This document shows, one piece after another, positions 51,905 to 61,554 of a DNA stretch of 63,322 bases. Under the pieces are notes generated by a model. The model was not told where the DNA came from, did not search any database, and worked only from the letters and a program-made list of their open reading frames with translations. This stretch comes from an uncultured Lachnospiraceae bacterium (GTDB lineage: Bacteria > Bacillota > Clostridia > Lachnospirales > Lachnospiraceae): assembly GCA_947648875.1 (NCBI GenBank), contig CANSPM010000017.1, positions 1 to 63,322 of the forward strand, in the 5' to 3' direction. The position numbers and the translations under genes are program-made. Position 1 is the stretch's first letter; each line of letters starts with the position of its first letter.

Positions 51905-52777
51905 CTAAAGGTTCTCCTTTTTCCCCATCCTGCCTTGAAGCCCATCCACATACCCCTGCCACATCAGCCGAATAGCCAGCCATTTATTGCCCCGTTCTTC
52001 CAGGCCCATCAATATCCTGACCGTAATATAAGACGATTTGAGAAAATGAAATGCCGCCAGCTCCGGCAGGCTGGTTTTCCATATCTTGCGGGCAAAATAG
52101 ATAGTATTTCTGTTAAAATAATAGTCCCACACTTTCCCTGTTGTCAGACCATGTCTGTGAACGATTTCCACGGAAGGAATATAGTATACCGACAGCCCGT
52201 TCCCGTTTGCCCGCACCAGATAATCCGTCTCCTCCCTGTAAAGAAAATATTCTTCCGGCATGTAGCCATTTTTCAGCAGCATCCTTTTGGACAGAAGTAA
52301 AAATGCCCCTGTCAGGCTCCTGCTCTTTACAGTTTGATCCGAGGGGACACGTCTGGTCCTCCCCATCCTGCCATCCACGATCTCTCCTGAGTCAGGTTCT
52401 CCGGCCGCGTTTAACATCCGGGGACCCACTGCGTCCGCGTTCAATTTCTTCATGGCTGACAATAATTCTCCTATGGTATTCGGATGGATAATTTCTGTAT
52501 CGCTGTTTGCAATCAGAAAATACTGGTATTCTAATTCAACCGCTCTTCTAAGGCCGACATTGTTTCCTGCGGCATACCCCAAGTTTGTATCGAGGAAAAT
52601 CATTTCCGCATCCAGCTTTTTGCGCTTTAAAATCTCCTTTTCCTCCCGGGATGAATGATTATCTACAATAATCAGGCCATAATTTCTTTCGTATTTCTGT
52701 ATCGAGGCAACCAAATTTAAGGTTTCCGCAGACGAATTATAATTTAGGATAATAACAGCTACACTCTCACTGTCCAT
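51905..52777 (-). CDS. Glycosyltransferase family 2, rhamnosyltransferase-like
   Basis: A 290-residue GT2 enzyme, started at 52777 (GGAG six bases upstream). 'VAVIILNYNSSAETLNLV' is the N-terminal strand, and 'FLIANSDTEIIHPNTI' contains the DXD-type 'NSDTE'. 'MPEEYFLYREETDYLVRANG' and 'IVHRHGLTTG' are features of the WbbL/RfbF-like rhamnosyl or mannosyl group. Since GDP-D-rhamnose is made by this locus, transfer of D-rhamnose is a reasonable guess, not more. Confidence 0.85.
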   Translation of the reverse strand: MDSESVAVIILNYNSSAETLNLVASIQKYERNYGLIIVDNHSSREEKEILKRKKLDAEMIFLDTNLGYAAGNNVGLRRAVELEYQYFLIANSDTEIIHPNTIGELLSAMKKLNADAVGPRMLNAAGEPDSGEIVDGRMGRTRRVPSDQTVKSRSLTGAFLLLSKRMLLKNGYMPEEYFLYREETDYLVRANGNGLSVYYIPSVEIVHRHGLTTGKVWDYYFNRNTIYFARKIWKTSLPELAAFHFLKSSYITVRILMGLEERGNKWLAIRLMWQGYVDGLQGRMGKKENL

Positions 52778-52843
52778 TACGTTCTCCACACACAATACAA
52801 CCTCCAGGCCCAACGACCTTTAAACGATAAGCTGCCCTGCCAA

Positions 52844-53977
52844 TCACTGCATTTCATGAAATAACTGAATATATTTTTTGCTGATATCCAGATAATTATA
52901 TGCTTCAAACATTCTACTGCTTGCTTTCTCCATCTCCTTCGGACAATATTCCTTTTCGTAGCATTTTTTCAAAGCCGCGCTCAATCGCTCTACATCCTCC
53001 GGCGGCTCATAATACTCACATAGCCCCTGTGTCACCTCATAATTTGTGGGAATATTTGACAGAAGCGTTGGAACCCCCAGAATCACAGCCTCCACGGCCG
53101 TCATCCCAAAACCTTCATACAGGGTAGGATTCACATACAGTCTACAGGTTCTCAGCAGCTTATTCTTCTGTTCTTCTGAAACAAATCCCGTAAAAATAAC
53201 ACGTTCATTCAGCTGATGTTCTTCCACATATTCCTGTAAATATTTCATTCTCCGAGGCACATTGCCAACCAGCATCAACCGGGCATCTATTTGCCCCATA
53301 ATCCTTTCAAAGGCTTTGATCAATGTGAGAATATTTTTATGGTGAAACTGCATATTAATAGCCACTATATGATTGTTAACTCGTTTTCTCTCAACAGAAA
53401 CCGGTCTCACAATGTCAATCGGATTATAAATCCTGAAAATTTTGTTGGCAAATCGAGCATAAAATGTAGAAATTTCCGCCTTATCTACATCACTTATAGC
53501 CACAATAGCATCATTGTGTTTAAAGTCAGAATAATACATCACCCTGTATATCCAGTACTTGTATAAGGGGATTTTGACACGGGCCAGGACTCTGTGAGAA
53601 ACCGCTTTGATATCATGGGGTAATACAATTGATTTCGCAGCTAACTTTCTTACCCCTGTATTGCAGCTGAGATGAAATACCAAATCTATGCCATATCTTT
53701 TAACCAGTAAGGGTAATTTAAATGTATTAAAACAGAATATCTCAAACATCCGGGCCAATTCGTTTTTATCTTTCTTTCCCGTTGCGGAAATCTCGATGAC
53801 TTGAATACCCGGCGCTATCTGCCTTATCGTTTCCGCGGAATAATCGTAGCAAATTACCATCATCTCTTTTGTAACACCAAGTTCCTCAAATCCTTTTAAC
53901 AGGTTCAGTCCTACCTGATCCTTCCCTCCCGCATGCTGCGGACTTAGATATATATAATTCAGCGCTGTCATGGACAT
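52844..53977 (-). CDS. Glycosyltransferase family 4
   Basis: A 377-residue GT-B enzyme. The start at 53977 has GGAG ten bases upstream. 'YLSPQHAGGKDQVGLNLLKG' opens the acceptor domain. 'YVNPTLYEGFGMTAVEAVIL' then 'GVPTLLSNIPTNYEV' (about residues 275-310) is the donor-binding segment with the Glu-x7-Glu motif. 'FTGFVSEEQKNKLLRTCRLY' precedes it. These features are typical of retaining mannosyl- or rhamnosyl-type transferases. It starts 6 bases after the neighbouring GT4 stop region, so the two are co-transcribed. Confidence 0.87.
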   Translation of the reverse strand: MSMTALNYIYLSPQHAGGKDQVGLNLLKGFEELGVTKEMMVICYDYSAETIRQIAPGIQVIEISATGKKDKNELARMFEIFCFNTFKLPLLVKRYGIDLVFHLSCNTGVRKLAAKSIVLPHDIKAVSHRVLARVKIPLYKYWIYRVMYYSDFKHNDAIVAISDVDKAEISTFYARFANKIFRIYNPIDIVRPVSVERKRVNNHIVAINMQFHHKNILTLIKAFERIMGQIDARLMLVGNVPRRMKYLQEYVEEHQLNERVIFTGFVSEEQKNKLLRTCRLYVNPTLYEGFGMTAVEAVILGVPTLLSNIPTNYEVTQGLCEYYEPPEDVERLSAALKKCYEKEYCPKEMEKASSRMFEAYNYLDISKKYIQLFHEMQ

Positions 53978-53982
53978 ATCGA

Positions 53983-55206
53983 TTATTCTCCCATATTCTC
54001 CTCAATCAGTTCAAAATATCTTGCCGCAATATTGCTGTAACTATATCTTTGAGCCGTCTCGCGCGCATTCTGCACCAGAGTCTCCCGCAGATCCATATCT
54101 TCCATTAAGCGCTTTATCAGTGCCGCAATTTGATCTACATTCTTTTCTTCCACAAGCAAACCATTGACTTCATGGGATAGGATATCCGTTATTCCTCCTG
54201 TTTTGCTGGCAATAACTGGCACACCGGAAGCCATGGCCTCAATAATAGTGAGTCCAAAACCTTCCTTACCTCCCCCCTTAACCGTAACCGAGGGGGCGAC
54301 AAATATATCCGCAGAAGCATATATGTCCGCAAGTTCCTCATGTGTTTTGGCGCCGATAAAGAGAACCTTATCTCCCAAATTCTCGGCCTGCGCGCGCAGT
54401 TCTTCCTCCCTGTCTCCTTTTCCGGCAATAACCAGAACCGCTCCCTGCACCTGCCGCATCGCCTCTATTAAATAGTTTACCCCTTTTATTTCGGCAAGCC
54501 TTCCGACAAACAAAACGACTTTTCTGTCACCCTGCCCCCAAAAATTCTCTATGTGTTTTCTTCCGGAAAACAATTCTATATCGCACCCCATAGGTATTAT
54601 ACTCGCATTAATTCCCGGGCATAATTCGTCTATTGTTTCTTTTAACGCTTCAGAAACGACTGTAACTGCCTTAGCGGCTTTCATACACCTCTTTTTGACA
54701 GCCTTCATCCCCTTGAAATTCAGCGACGTAATATCTCCGCCATGCCCTGTTACAAGATATGGCTTATTTTTTATAAAAGACTGTACAATGCCTTGGGGGA
54801 TCAGCCAATGCGCATGAACAATATCATACTTGTCAATATCTTTTTTCAACTTAAAATAAAGAGCTCCAATAAGCAGCGGCACTAAAAAAATTCGTATCTT
54901 TTTCTCTTTGATTCTAGGCACTATCGCTCCAGGATAACACAATGTCTCAAATTTATGAATGGCGCAATAATGGTATCGCTCTACTTTAACCCCTTCCAAA
55001 ACTTCTTTTGACTTTGCGCCGGGAGACGAAGGCACAAGCACCGTGACATCGTAATATTTTCCCATCGCCTTTGCGTAATCCAAAACAAATCTCGGCTCCG
55101 TATCCTTTTTCCATCTGGGAAATGTTGATGCGGTGATCAACAGCCTTCTTTTTCTTGTATTCCCCTGCTTTTCCCGCACAACATCATGATTTCTCTGCCT
55201 TTTCAT
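53983..55206 (-). CDS. Glycosyltransferase family 4
   Basis: A retaining GT-B enzyme of about 407 residues. Its start is uncertain, with ATGs at 55215 and 55206 and weak ribosome sites, overlapping the preceding gene. 'KRRLLITASTFPRWKKDTEP' is the usual N-terminus. 'YDIVHAHWLIPQG' is the acceptor-site strand, 'VVLFVGRLAEIKGVNYLIEA' the domain-two start, and 'GKEGFGLTIIEAMASGVPVI' the donor site. It resembles lipopolysaccharide and teichuronic-type GT4 transferases. Donor and acceptor are unknown. Confidence 0.87.
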   Translation of the reverse strand: MKRQRNHDVVREKQGNTRKRRLLITASTFPRWKKDTEPRFVLDYAKAMGKYYDVTVLVPSSPGAKSKEVLEGVKVERYHYCAIHKFETLCYPGAIVPRIKEKKIRIFLVPLLIGALYFKLKKDIDKYDIVHAHWLIPQGIVQSFIKNKPYLVTGHGGDITSLNFKGMKAVKKRCMKAAKAVTVVSEALKETIDELCPGINASIIPMGCDIELFSGRKHIENFWGQGDRKVVLFVGRLAEIKGVNYLIEAMRQVQGAVLVIAGKGDREEELRAQAENLGDKVLFIGAKTHEELADIYASADIFVAPSVTVKGGGKEGFGLTIIEAMASGVPVIASKTGGITDILSHEVNGLLVEEKNVDQIAALIKRLMEDMDLRETLVQNARETAQRYSYSNIAARYFELIEENMGE

Positions 55207-56152
55207 CTGCGCCATCATTCCCATCCCTGCGTCTAACACGATATTGGATTTCCTCCAATATTTTTCTGTTTGCGGCAATCATATCCGCCTGAATGCCAAT
55301 CATCCAACACATCACGCCCAGAAGCAACAATGTGCTGGCCAGGATCAGAGACTGAATATGCCCACCGGACATGCCCATACACATGAACACAATATATCGG
55401 ATTCCCAATGCCAGTCCTATCATAAAGGGAAGCAGTCCCACAAAAGTAAAAAACCGCAGAGGCTTATACATCAGATAGGCCCGTATAATAGTGAGCATGG
55501 ATTTCTTAATATATCCAAACATACTGCTAAATAACCGTGACGGCCGCAATTCCGCGTTTGTGCGTATTGGGACAGACATAATAGCCATCTTGTTGCGCCC
55601 TGCCTGCACAATTGTCTCCAACGTATAAGTATACTCATTTACAACATTTATATGCAGTGCCGCGTCTCTGCTGAAAGCGCGAAAACCGCTGGGCGCATCG
55701 GGGATGTCTGTGTTTGAAGCCTTACGCACTACCCAGCTTCCAAGATGTTGCAATTTTTTTTTCAGAGGCGAAAAATGCTCTGTCTGGTCAATGGGACGCT
55801 CGCCAATCACGATATCCGCCTGTCCGTCTAAAATGGGGCGCACCAGCTTCTCAATATCCGCGCCGCAGTATTGATCGTCCGCATCCGTGTTCACGATAAT
55901 ATCCGCGCCATAACGCAGACATGCATCCAGTCCGGCCATAAATCCCTTGGCCAGTCCCTTGTTCCTTGTAAAGCTGACCACATAATGTACCCCCCATTTT
56001 AACGCAACGTCCACTGTCTTGTCTTTACTCCCGTCATTAATGATCAGGTATTCAATCTCGTCAATGCCTTCTATCTGCCTGGGAAGATCATTTAAGGCTA
56101 CTTCTAATGTTTTTTCTTCATTGTAACAGGGAATTTGTATTATCAGTTTCAT
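55184..56152 (-). CDS. Glycosyltransferase family 2, polyprenyl-phosphate sugar transferase-like
   Basis: A 322-residue protein started at 56152 (AGAGG six bases upstream). The N-terminal GT-A domain has 'LIIQIPCYNEEKTLEVALND' and the metal motif 'NTDADDQYCG' (near residue 95). Two C-terminal membrane segments lie at about 235-260 and 268-295. This is the layout of DPM1/ArnC-like enzymes, which attach a sugar to undecaprenyl phosphate for use outside the membrane by GT-C transferases. Two such GT-C-like proteins are encoded in this locus, so they may work together. A promoter lies at 56211-56240. Confidence 0.85.
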   Translation of the reverse strand: MKLIIQIPCYNEEKTLEVALNDLPRQIEGIDEIEYLIINDGSKDKTVDVALKWGVHYVVSFTRNKGLAKGFMAGLDACLRYGADIIVNTDADDQYCGADIEKLVRPILDGQADIVIGERPIDQTEHFSPLKKKLQHLGSWVVRKASNTDIPDAPSGFRAFSRDAALHINVVNEYTYTLETIVQAGRNKMAIMSVPIRTNAELRPSRLFSSMFGYIKKSMLTIIRAYLMYKPLRFFTFVGLLPFMIGLALGIRYIVFMCMGMSGGHIQSLILASTLLLLGVMCWMIGIQADMIAANRKILEEIQYRVRRRDGNDGADEKAEKS

Positions 56153-56210
56153 CTTCAACCTCTCCGCAAGAACCAAATGATCCCTGCAATACCTGTCAGT
56201 AATATAAATA

Positions 56211-56240
56211 AAAATACATAAATTAATACTATTATGTCAA
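56211..56240 (-). promoter_or_regulatory. Possible promoter within the polysaccharide operon
   Basis: On the minus strand, TTGACA (56235-56240) and TATTTT (56211-56216) are spaced by 18 bases. It lies in a 325-base AT-rich gap (56153-56477) that has no gene. The rest of that gap shows no clear hairpin. Confidence 0.5.
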
Positions 56241-56477
56241 AATCAGTCCCGAAATGCAAGCATTACTTTCACGAACTGTAAATAATTTCCTTTTAACTTC
56301 AACCGCATTCATCTAAACTTCAACGCTCTATATCCTTAAGTATGACCAGGAATATAAGAAATAAAAGCACCTTTACCAGACACCTCACCCAAAAATTTTT
56401 ATTTTAAAAACAAAAATATCACTGTTTTTTTGAGAAGTAGTTATTTGTGTCTGCTTGGTGCTTTATAATAGATCCGG

Positions 56478-57437
56478 TTAATCCTCTTTTTCTTCCGAGT
56501 CACTGTATAATAAATTTTTTAACATATTTACAATATTTAATCGAAATTCGAATTGTTGCTTATCTTTCTCAATTATGGTAGATAAAATCAGGCCAATGAA
56601 AAAAGAGATCAGAGCAGCAATCATAATGAAACTGCTGACAATCAGAGTGGGAAATCTTGGAACCAATCCACTTTGCAGCCAAGTTACAAACACAGGGGCA
56701 AGCAATATCATCGCTGCAATAGCCAAAACTCCCGCGATCCCTCCATAAAACCCCATTGGACGGTAATTTTTATACAGGCGCAAAATGGTTTTCAGCACCC
56801 TGATTCCATCTGAATATGTACTTAATTTTGATATACTGCCCTCCGGCCGGTCCCGATATTCAATTACCACATTCTCAATTCGCATGTTCTTATCAACGGC
56901 ATGAATGGACATCTCTGTTTCAATTTCAAATCCCTGTGATAACACGGGAAAAGTCTTTACAAATTGATAACTGAACGCCCGATATCCCGTCATTATATCT
57001 TTTATACTACTTTTAAACAAACTATTAATAAAGACCCTGACAAGCGAATTACCCAAATTGTGAAATGGCCGCTTATTTTCTTCAAAATATGTGGACGAAA
57101 GTCGATCCCCCACCACCATATCTGCCTGATTCTCGAGCACTAAACTTGCCAGCGTTGTTCCATACTCAGCAGGATATGTGTCATCTCCATCAACCATGAT
57201 ATAACATTCCGCCTCAATTTCCCTGAACATTCGACGGATAACATTGCCCTTTCCCTGATTTCGTTCATACCGGACAATCGCTCCCGCCTCTTTTGCAATA
57301 TCCGCCGTGCCATCTGTAGAATTATTATCATATACATATATGGCAGCTTGTGGCATTACTGTTTGCCAATCCGTAACCACCTTCTTTATGGTTTTACATT
57401 CATTAAAGCAAGGTATCAAAATAGCTATATGGTCCAT
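56478..57437 (-). CDS. Glycosyltransferase family 2, polyprenyl-phosphate sugar transferase-like
   Basis: A protein of about 319 residues. The ATG at 57437 is preferred because it gives 'MDHIAILIPCFNECKTIKKV'; an ATG at 57491 adds 18 residues. 'YVYDNNSTDGTADIAKEAGA' is the second strand and 'YIMVDGDDTYPAEYG' the DXD region. 'IKDIMTGYRAFSYQFVKTFP' is a strong marker of undecaprenyl-phosphate glucosyl/mannosyl-type GT2. Two C-terminal membrane segments cover about 225-285. It is a second DPM1-like enzyme, next to a GT-C-like membrane protein. Confidence 0.85.
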   Translation of the reverse strand: MDHIAILIPCFNECKTIKKVVTDWQTVMPQAAIYVYDNNSTDGTADIAKEAGAIVRYERNQGKGNVIRRMFREIEAECYIMVDGDDTYPAEYGTTLASLVLENQADMVVGDRLSSTYFEENKRPFHNLGNSLVRVFINSLFKSSIKDIMTGYRAFSYQFVKTFPVLSQGFEIETEMSIHAVDKNMRIENVVIEYRDRPEGSISKLSTYSDGIRVLKTILRLYKNYRPMGFYGGIAGVLAIAAMILLAPVFVTWLQSGLVPRFPTLIVSSFIMIAALISFFIGLILSTIIEKDKQQFEFRLNIVNMLKNLLYSDSEEKED

Positions 57438-57519
57438 TTTTTCTCTCTGCACTTTCTTATTTATTTTGCGAAAACTATCTATATCCGCCATGCCTGGTAT
57501 TATTTCCAGACATGGCTTT

Positions 57520-58764
57520 TTATTGATAATGCTTGTTGAGTGAAATCACCATCATTTGCAACGAAAATATTGTGATGCACATTTCTCTAAAAGCAAACCA
57601 CGCGTGCATATAGGAATGATTACTTAAAACAGCGTACCACGCAAATGGCATTAGAGCTATTCCACTCAAAAGAATCCATAAATGATAATTCATTTGCAGT
57701 TTATGCTTCCATATACACACCATTATATATATGAGCGAAACCATAAGCGAAATAAATATAACCTGTTCATTGAAAGCATCAAACAAACTGACAAACATAT
57801 CCTTAAAGGAAAACTCCGTGTCAGAAATCACATAGCGGGTTCTAAACACTGCCTGTTTTAAAGCATTTACTATTACGTTTTCTCCTGTGATCAAGCTACT
57901 CACAATCCACTTTAAAGACCACATTCCGCCATATCCAACTATCCAGGCGAACGCTGATCCGATTGCGGTTTTATACCTTTCTTTGTGAGAGATGGAAAGC
58001 CATAATACTAAAGGAACCGCCAATGTGTGAAGAGGGTACGTCAGCAAGTCAAAATAACCGGTCAAACATCCGACAATCAAAAAGTGCCTAATTACAAATG
58101 CATTATTTTCTTTATATTGTTTTTCCCTAAAGAGAAGCACAACACTGGAAAGCATAGTCAGCGCAAAGATGCTGGAAAATTGCATGGACATGGCCAGCGC
58201 TGCGGGATTAAGACTCAGTATATATACGCAAAAAGGGATTCCATATAACGCCCTATGACGTTTGGTGAGCAGATACATGACGGAAAACATCAACGCAAGC
58301 TGAAATGCCATGTTCAGGAACCTTATTTCCCCATAGTCAAAAAATACTAACAACGGTTTTAAAAAAACTAAATATCCATGCCAATATCGCTCATACATTA
58401 TCTCCTTTTTCTCACTGTTGTTCAAATATATGCTGATAAGGGATTCCGTCGGATTTTTATCGGCCACCTCACTATACGCGTTTTGCGCAGCCTGCTTAAA
58501 TATGCTGCCTTGAGATCCCTCATGCGCGGCTATTAACAGCATCAACGCGTCCGTCCAATTGTCCAGCTGGCTGTCTTTATGGCCATTGACCAGTTGCGGA
58601 TATGTTCCCTCCCTCTCAAATATTTTGACAGAATCCCTGACATGCTCATTTATGGGCTTTAGGGGAATAGCGTAGACCATTACCAACAGCGTGTATCCAA
58701 TTGCTGCCGATAACAGTACATATAAAATGAGTTTTCCCAGAAATAGAAATCTCCTGCTTTTCAT
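57520..58764 (-). CDS. GT-C-like polytopic membrane protein
   Basis: A 414-residue protein with about nine membrane segments, and AGGAGG five bases before the ATG at 58764. A large first extracytoplasmic loop contains 'QLDNWTDALMLLIAA' and then 'YERYWHGYLVFLKPLLVFFD', a pattern repeatedly seen in uncharacterised membrane proteins of Lachnospiraceae polysaccharide loci. A GT-C role using the polyprenyl-linked sugar from the adjacent GT2 is a reasonable inference but not shown. Confidence 0.65.
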   Translation of the reverse strand: MKSRRFLFLGKLILYVLLSAAIGYTLLVMVYAIPLKPINEHVRDSVKIFEREGTYPQLVNGHKDSQLDNWTDALMLLIAAHEGSQGSIFKQAAQNAYSEVADKNPTESLISIYLNNSEKKEIMYERYWHGYLVFLKPLLVFFDYGEIRFLNMAFQLALMFSVMYLLTKRHRALYGIPFCVYILSLNPAALAMSMQFSSIFALTMLSSVVLLFREKQYKENNAFVIRHFLIVGCLTGYFDLLTYPLHTLAVPLVLWLSISHKERYKTAIGSAFAWIVGYGGMWSLKWIVSSLITGENVIVNALKQAVFRTRYVISDTEFSFKDMFVSLFDAFNEQVIFISLMVSLIYIMVCIWKHKLQMNYHLWILLSGIALMPFAWYAVLSNHSYMHAWFAFREMCITIFSLQMMVISLNKHYQ

Positions 58765-58896
58765 TGGCACCTCCTAATATAACAGACGCAGACATTTCTC
58801 TGCCTCCAGATCAATCTGCAAAAAATACTTAATCTGAATGGGTTCCGCAATAGTAAAGCAATTTTTGTCATCTCTAACATAAATGAAAATAATTAA

Positions 58897-58942
58897 CAAA
58901 AAAATAAGCAAACATCAACTCGCCAGATTGAGAATGCTTATT
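58897..58942 (-). terminator. Terminator after ugd
   Basis: On the minus strand, AATAAGCA (58935-58942) pairs with TGCTTATT (58903-58910) and is followed by TTTTT(G). The loop is long (24 bases). It lies 45 bases after the ugd stop. The 215-base gap holds no gene. Confidence 0.5.
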
Positions 58943-58986
58943 TCTTCATCTATCATTCGAAAAAACCACAAGACTCATACAACGCT

Positions 58987-60153
58987 CTAATCCCGGGAGT
59001 AAATATCCCGAGTATACACCTTGGAAAGCACATCTTTTAAGTCATCCGTCACTCGATTGGCAACTATAACATCCGCCTGGCGTTTAAATTCCTCCAGATT
59101 ATTCAATATCTTCATATTTTCAAAGAAACTATCCGATATAGTCGGTTCATAGATCAACAGCTCCGCGCCTTCCCTCTCAAGGCGTTTCATAATTCCCTGA
59201 ATGGCCGACTGTCTGAAATTGTCAGAATCCGTCTTCATTGTCAAACGATAAATTCCAACTGTTTTTGGTCTCCTGGCCATAACCATCGCCGCAATATGAT
59301 CCTTGCGTGTTCGGTTAGATTCCACAATAGCCGTCATCATATTTTGAGGTACATCCTGATAGTTGGCCAGTAACTGTTTGGTATCTTTGGGCAGGCAATA
59401 GCCTCCATATCCAAAAGAAGGATTATTGTAATGCGAGCCAATACGCGGGTCCAGACAGACACCCTCAATAATCTGTTTCGTATCCAGCCCCTTCATTTCC
59501 GCGTAAGAATCCAGTTCGTTAAAATACGCAACCCGCAAGGCCAGATACGTATTCGCAAATAATTTTACTGCCTCTGCCTCCGTTGGATTCGTAAACAGGA
59601 CAGGCATATCCTTTTTGATCGCGCCCTCTTTCAACAAGCCCGCAAAAATCTCTGCCCGTCTTGATTTTTCCCCAACAATAATACGGGAAGGGTACAAATT
59701 ATCGTAGAGAGCCTTACCCTCACGCAGAAATTCCGGCGAAAAAATAATATTATCCACCTGTAGCTTTTGGCGAATGCTCTCCACATATCCCACCGGTATT
59801 GTTGATTTAATAACTATTGTCGCAGCGGCTCCGGATTCAATAACCTGATTGATAGCATACTCCACCGTACTGGTATCAAAAAAGTTTTTCTGAGAGTCGT
59901 AATTGGTTGGCGTTGATATAATAACATATTCCGCCCCTTCCAGCGCCTGCGCATAATCTGTGGTAGCCGTCAGATTCAATTCCCGCTCCGCAAGATATTC
60001 CTGGATCTCTTTGTCAACAATAGGAGATATTTTGCGATTAATCATGCTTACCTTTTCGGGAACAATATCCACCGATACGACTTCGTGATTCTGTGCCAGC
60101 AAAATGGCATTGGACAAGCCCACATATCCTGTTCCTATTACCGCTATTTTCAT
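58987..60153 (-). CDS. ugd: UDP-glucose 6-dehydrogenase
   Basis: A 388-residue nucleotide-sugar dehydrogenase that oxidises UDP-glucose to UDP-glucuronate. The NAD motif is '[20 protein letters not shown]' (about residues 2-21), and '[20 protein letters not shown]' follows. '[20 protein letters not shown]' is a conserved central segment. The catalytic Cys is in '[17 protein letters not shown]' (near 255). Length is typical of the shorter bacterial Ugd. It supplies glucuronate to the polysaccharide. The related UDP-ManNAc dehydrogenase is less likely because of the SPEFLREG segment. Confidence 0.92.
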   Translation of the reverse strand: MKIAVIGTGYVGLSNAILLAQNHEVVSVDIVPEKVSMINRKISPIVDKEIQEYLAERELNLTATTDYAQALEGAEYVIISTPTNYDSQKNFFDTSTVEYAINQVIESGAAATIVIKSTIPVGYVESIRQKLQVDNIIFSPEFLREGKALYDNLYPSRIIVGEKSRRAEIFAGLLKEGAIKKDMPVLFTNPTEAEAVKLFANTYLALRVAYFNELDSYAEMKGLDTKQIIEGVCLDPRIGSHYNNPSFGYGGYCLPKDTKQLLANYQDVPQNMMTAIVESNRTRKDHIAAMVMARRPKTVGIYRLTMKTDSDNFRQSAIQGIMKRLEREGAELLIYEPTISDSFFENMKILNNLEEFKRQADVIVANRVTDDLKDVLSKVYTRDIYSRD

Positions 60154-60182
60154 CTGTTTATCCTCCCCAAATAGGATCTAAA

Positions 60183-61397
60183 TTAGACTTCCTCATTTCC
60201 TTTATTGTAGTCCACTGTATAAAATACCCCGCTTGCCCCTTTTGTATGAGTAGGTTTTCGATACTCCATCGCCGGCAGACGCATATACTCTCCATACTGT
60301 TTTCTCAAATAAGCATCCCAATCCGCCGGTGCCGTCAGTATTGTGCCATCCACAGTGCATTTTACGCCTTCTCCAAACCACTTTTTCTCAAACTTCCACG
60401 GCAGGCAAAAGATAAATCCATTAGACATAATGTAGCTGTCTGTTTCGTATTTGTCATATAATTTTCGTACATGTTCATACAGCCAGAAAATGAAACGCAA
60501 CGGCAAAATCCGCCCCAGCCGTGTCAGCAACTTTACCTTGCTTTGAATCTCCTTTGACGCATGGTTATATTCATTGTAGTCCAGACAGGCGCGATGCCCC
60601 ATAGCCAGCCCATATATCCCCTGCAAAGCCAGCGTCTGATAATAATGCTTTTTCTCATTATCAGACGCATTATCCAAGACATAAATATCCAGGGGAATAT
60701 GATTATCTATATCGCTTCTACCCTTTCCCCTGATTTTCTCAAATGTAATTAGTGGGATCTCTTCTTTCATATAGATCAGCCGGGACATGAAATCCAAAAA
60801 AACGCCTTTTCCCATCTGGTCATACTCTAAATAGAGGAACTCCTTACCATCCCACTCCGTTGAAGCCACAGTCTTTAATATTTCAAAATCCTTCCGGGGC
60901 ATGGCAATGTCGGCATCATCATCCCAAGGCACAAAGCCTTTATGACGTACCGCCCCCAAAAGTGTACCACAGATCAGATAATACTTCAAATCATATTTTT
61001 TACATACTCGGTCCAATTCCTTCAGCAGGACCATATTCATCCGTTGGGCCTGCCGCAAAAGTTCCATCGGTTCCCCCGGCCCTACATTGATCCCTATATA
61101 TGGTTTCTTTAAGTCTTCGGTATATTCCGGATTCGTCAGGATCTCATGATAGTACGCCATAAAATCTTTTCCGTATCTTCCCTGTAGAGACGGGTGTTGC
61201 CTGAGAAACTCCTGTATGCTGAAATCCAGCTTACCCTGCCGTCCTTCTTTTATACCATAAGAAATGAAATGTCCGAAATAAGCCTGTACATCATCTCCGT
61301 AAACTTCCCACAAATCGGAATATGCCGTTTTATAATATTCAATTGAAAATACAGGGGAATAATCTACTCCCCGATAAGATGCGTCAAAATTTTCCAT
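60183..61397 (-). CDS. LicD-family phosphotransferase with N-terminal extension
   Basis: A 404-residue protein. The LicD nucleotidyltransferase core is 'YYLICGTLLGAVRHKGFVPW' followed directly by DDDADIAMPR (about residues 145-175), with the acidic metal residues. LicD proteins transfer phosphocholine or similar phospho-groups to surface glycans. No choline kinase or LicC-type gene is in the window, so the donor may be different. The first 95 residues are an added module with 'IEYYKTAYSDLWEVYGDDVQ', 'YFGHFISYGIKEGRQG', a repeat-like motif seen on other surface-glycan proteins of this family of bacteria. It starts 29 bases upstream of ugd. Confidence 0.87.
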   Translation of the reverse strand: MENFDASYRGVDYSPVFSIEYYKTAYSDLWEVYGDDVQAYFGHFISYGIKEGRQGKLDFSIQEFLRQHPSLQGRYGKDFMAYYHEILTNPEYTEDLKKPYIGINVGPGEPMELLRQAQRMNMVLLKELDRVCKKYDLKYYLICGTLLGAVRHKGFVPWDDDADIAMPRKDFEILKTVASTEWDGKEFLYLEYDQMGKGVFLDFMSRLIYMKEEIPLITFEKIRGKGRSDIDNHIPLDIYVLDNASDNEKKHYYQTLALQGIYGLAMGHRACLDYNEYNHASKEIQSKVKLLTRLGRILPLRFIFWLYEHVRKLYDKYETDSYIMSNGFIFCLPWKFEKKWFGEGVKCTVDGTILTAPADWDAYLRKQYGEYMRLPAMEYRKPTHTKGASGVFYTVDYNKGNEEV

Positions 61398-61554
61398 GCC
61401 AACCCTCGCCGTCTCTTATACTGAATATAACATAGCAGGCAGGGAATTTCAACTTTTTTTACGAAATCTTCTTCATGCTTCCAGAAGGTACCTGCCACTG
61501 TCTGCCGGCTCTACATGTTCTGTGATAAATTTTGCTGAGAGTTTTGGCAGCTCC

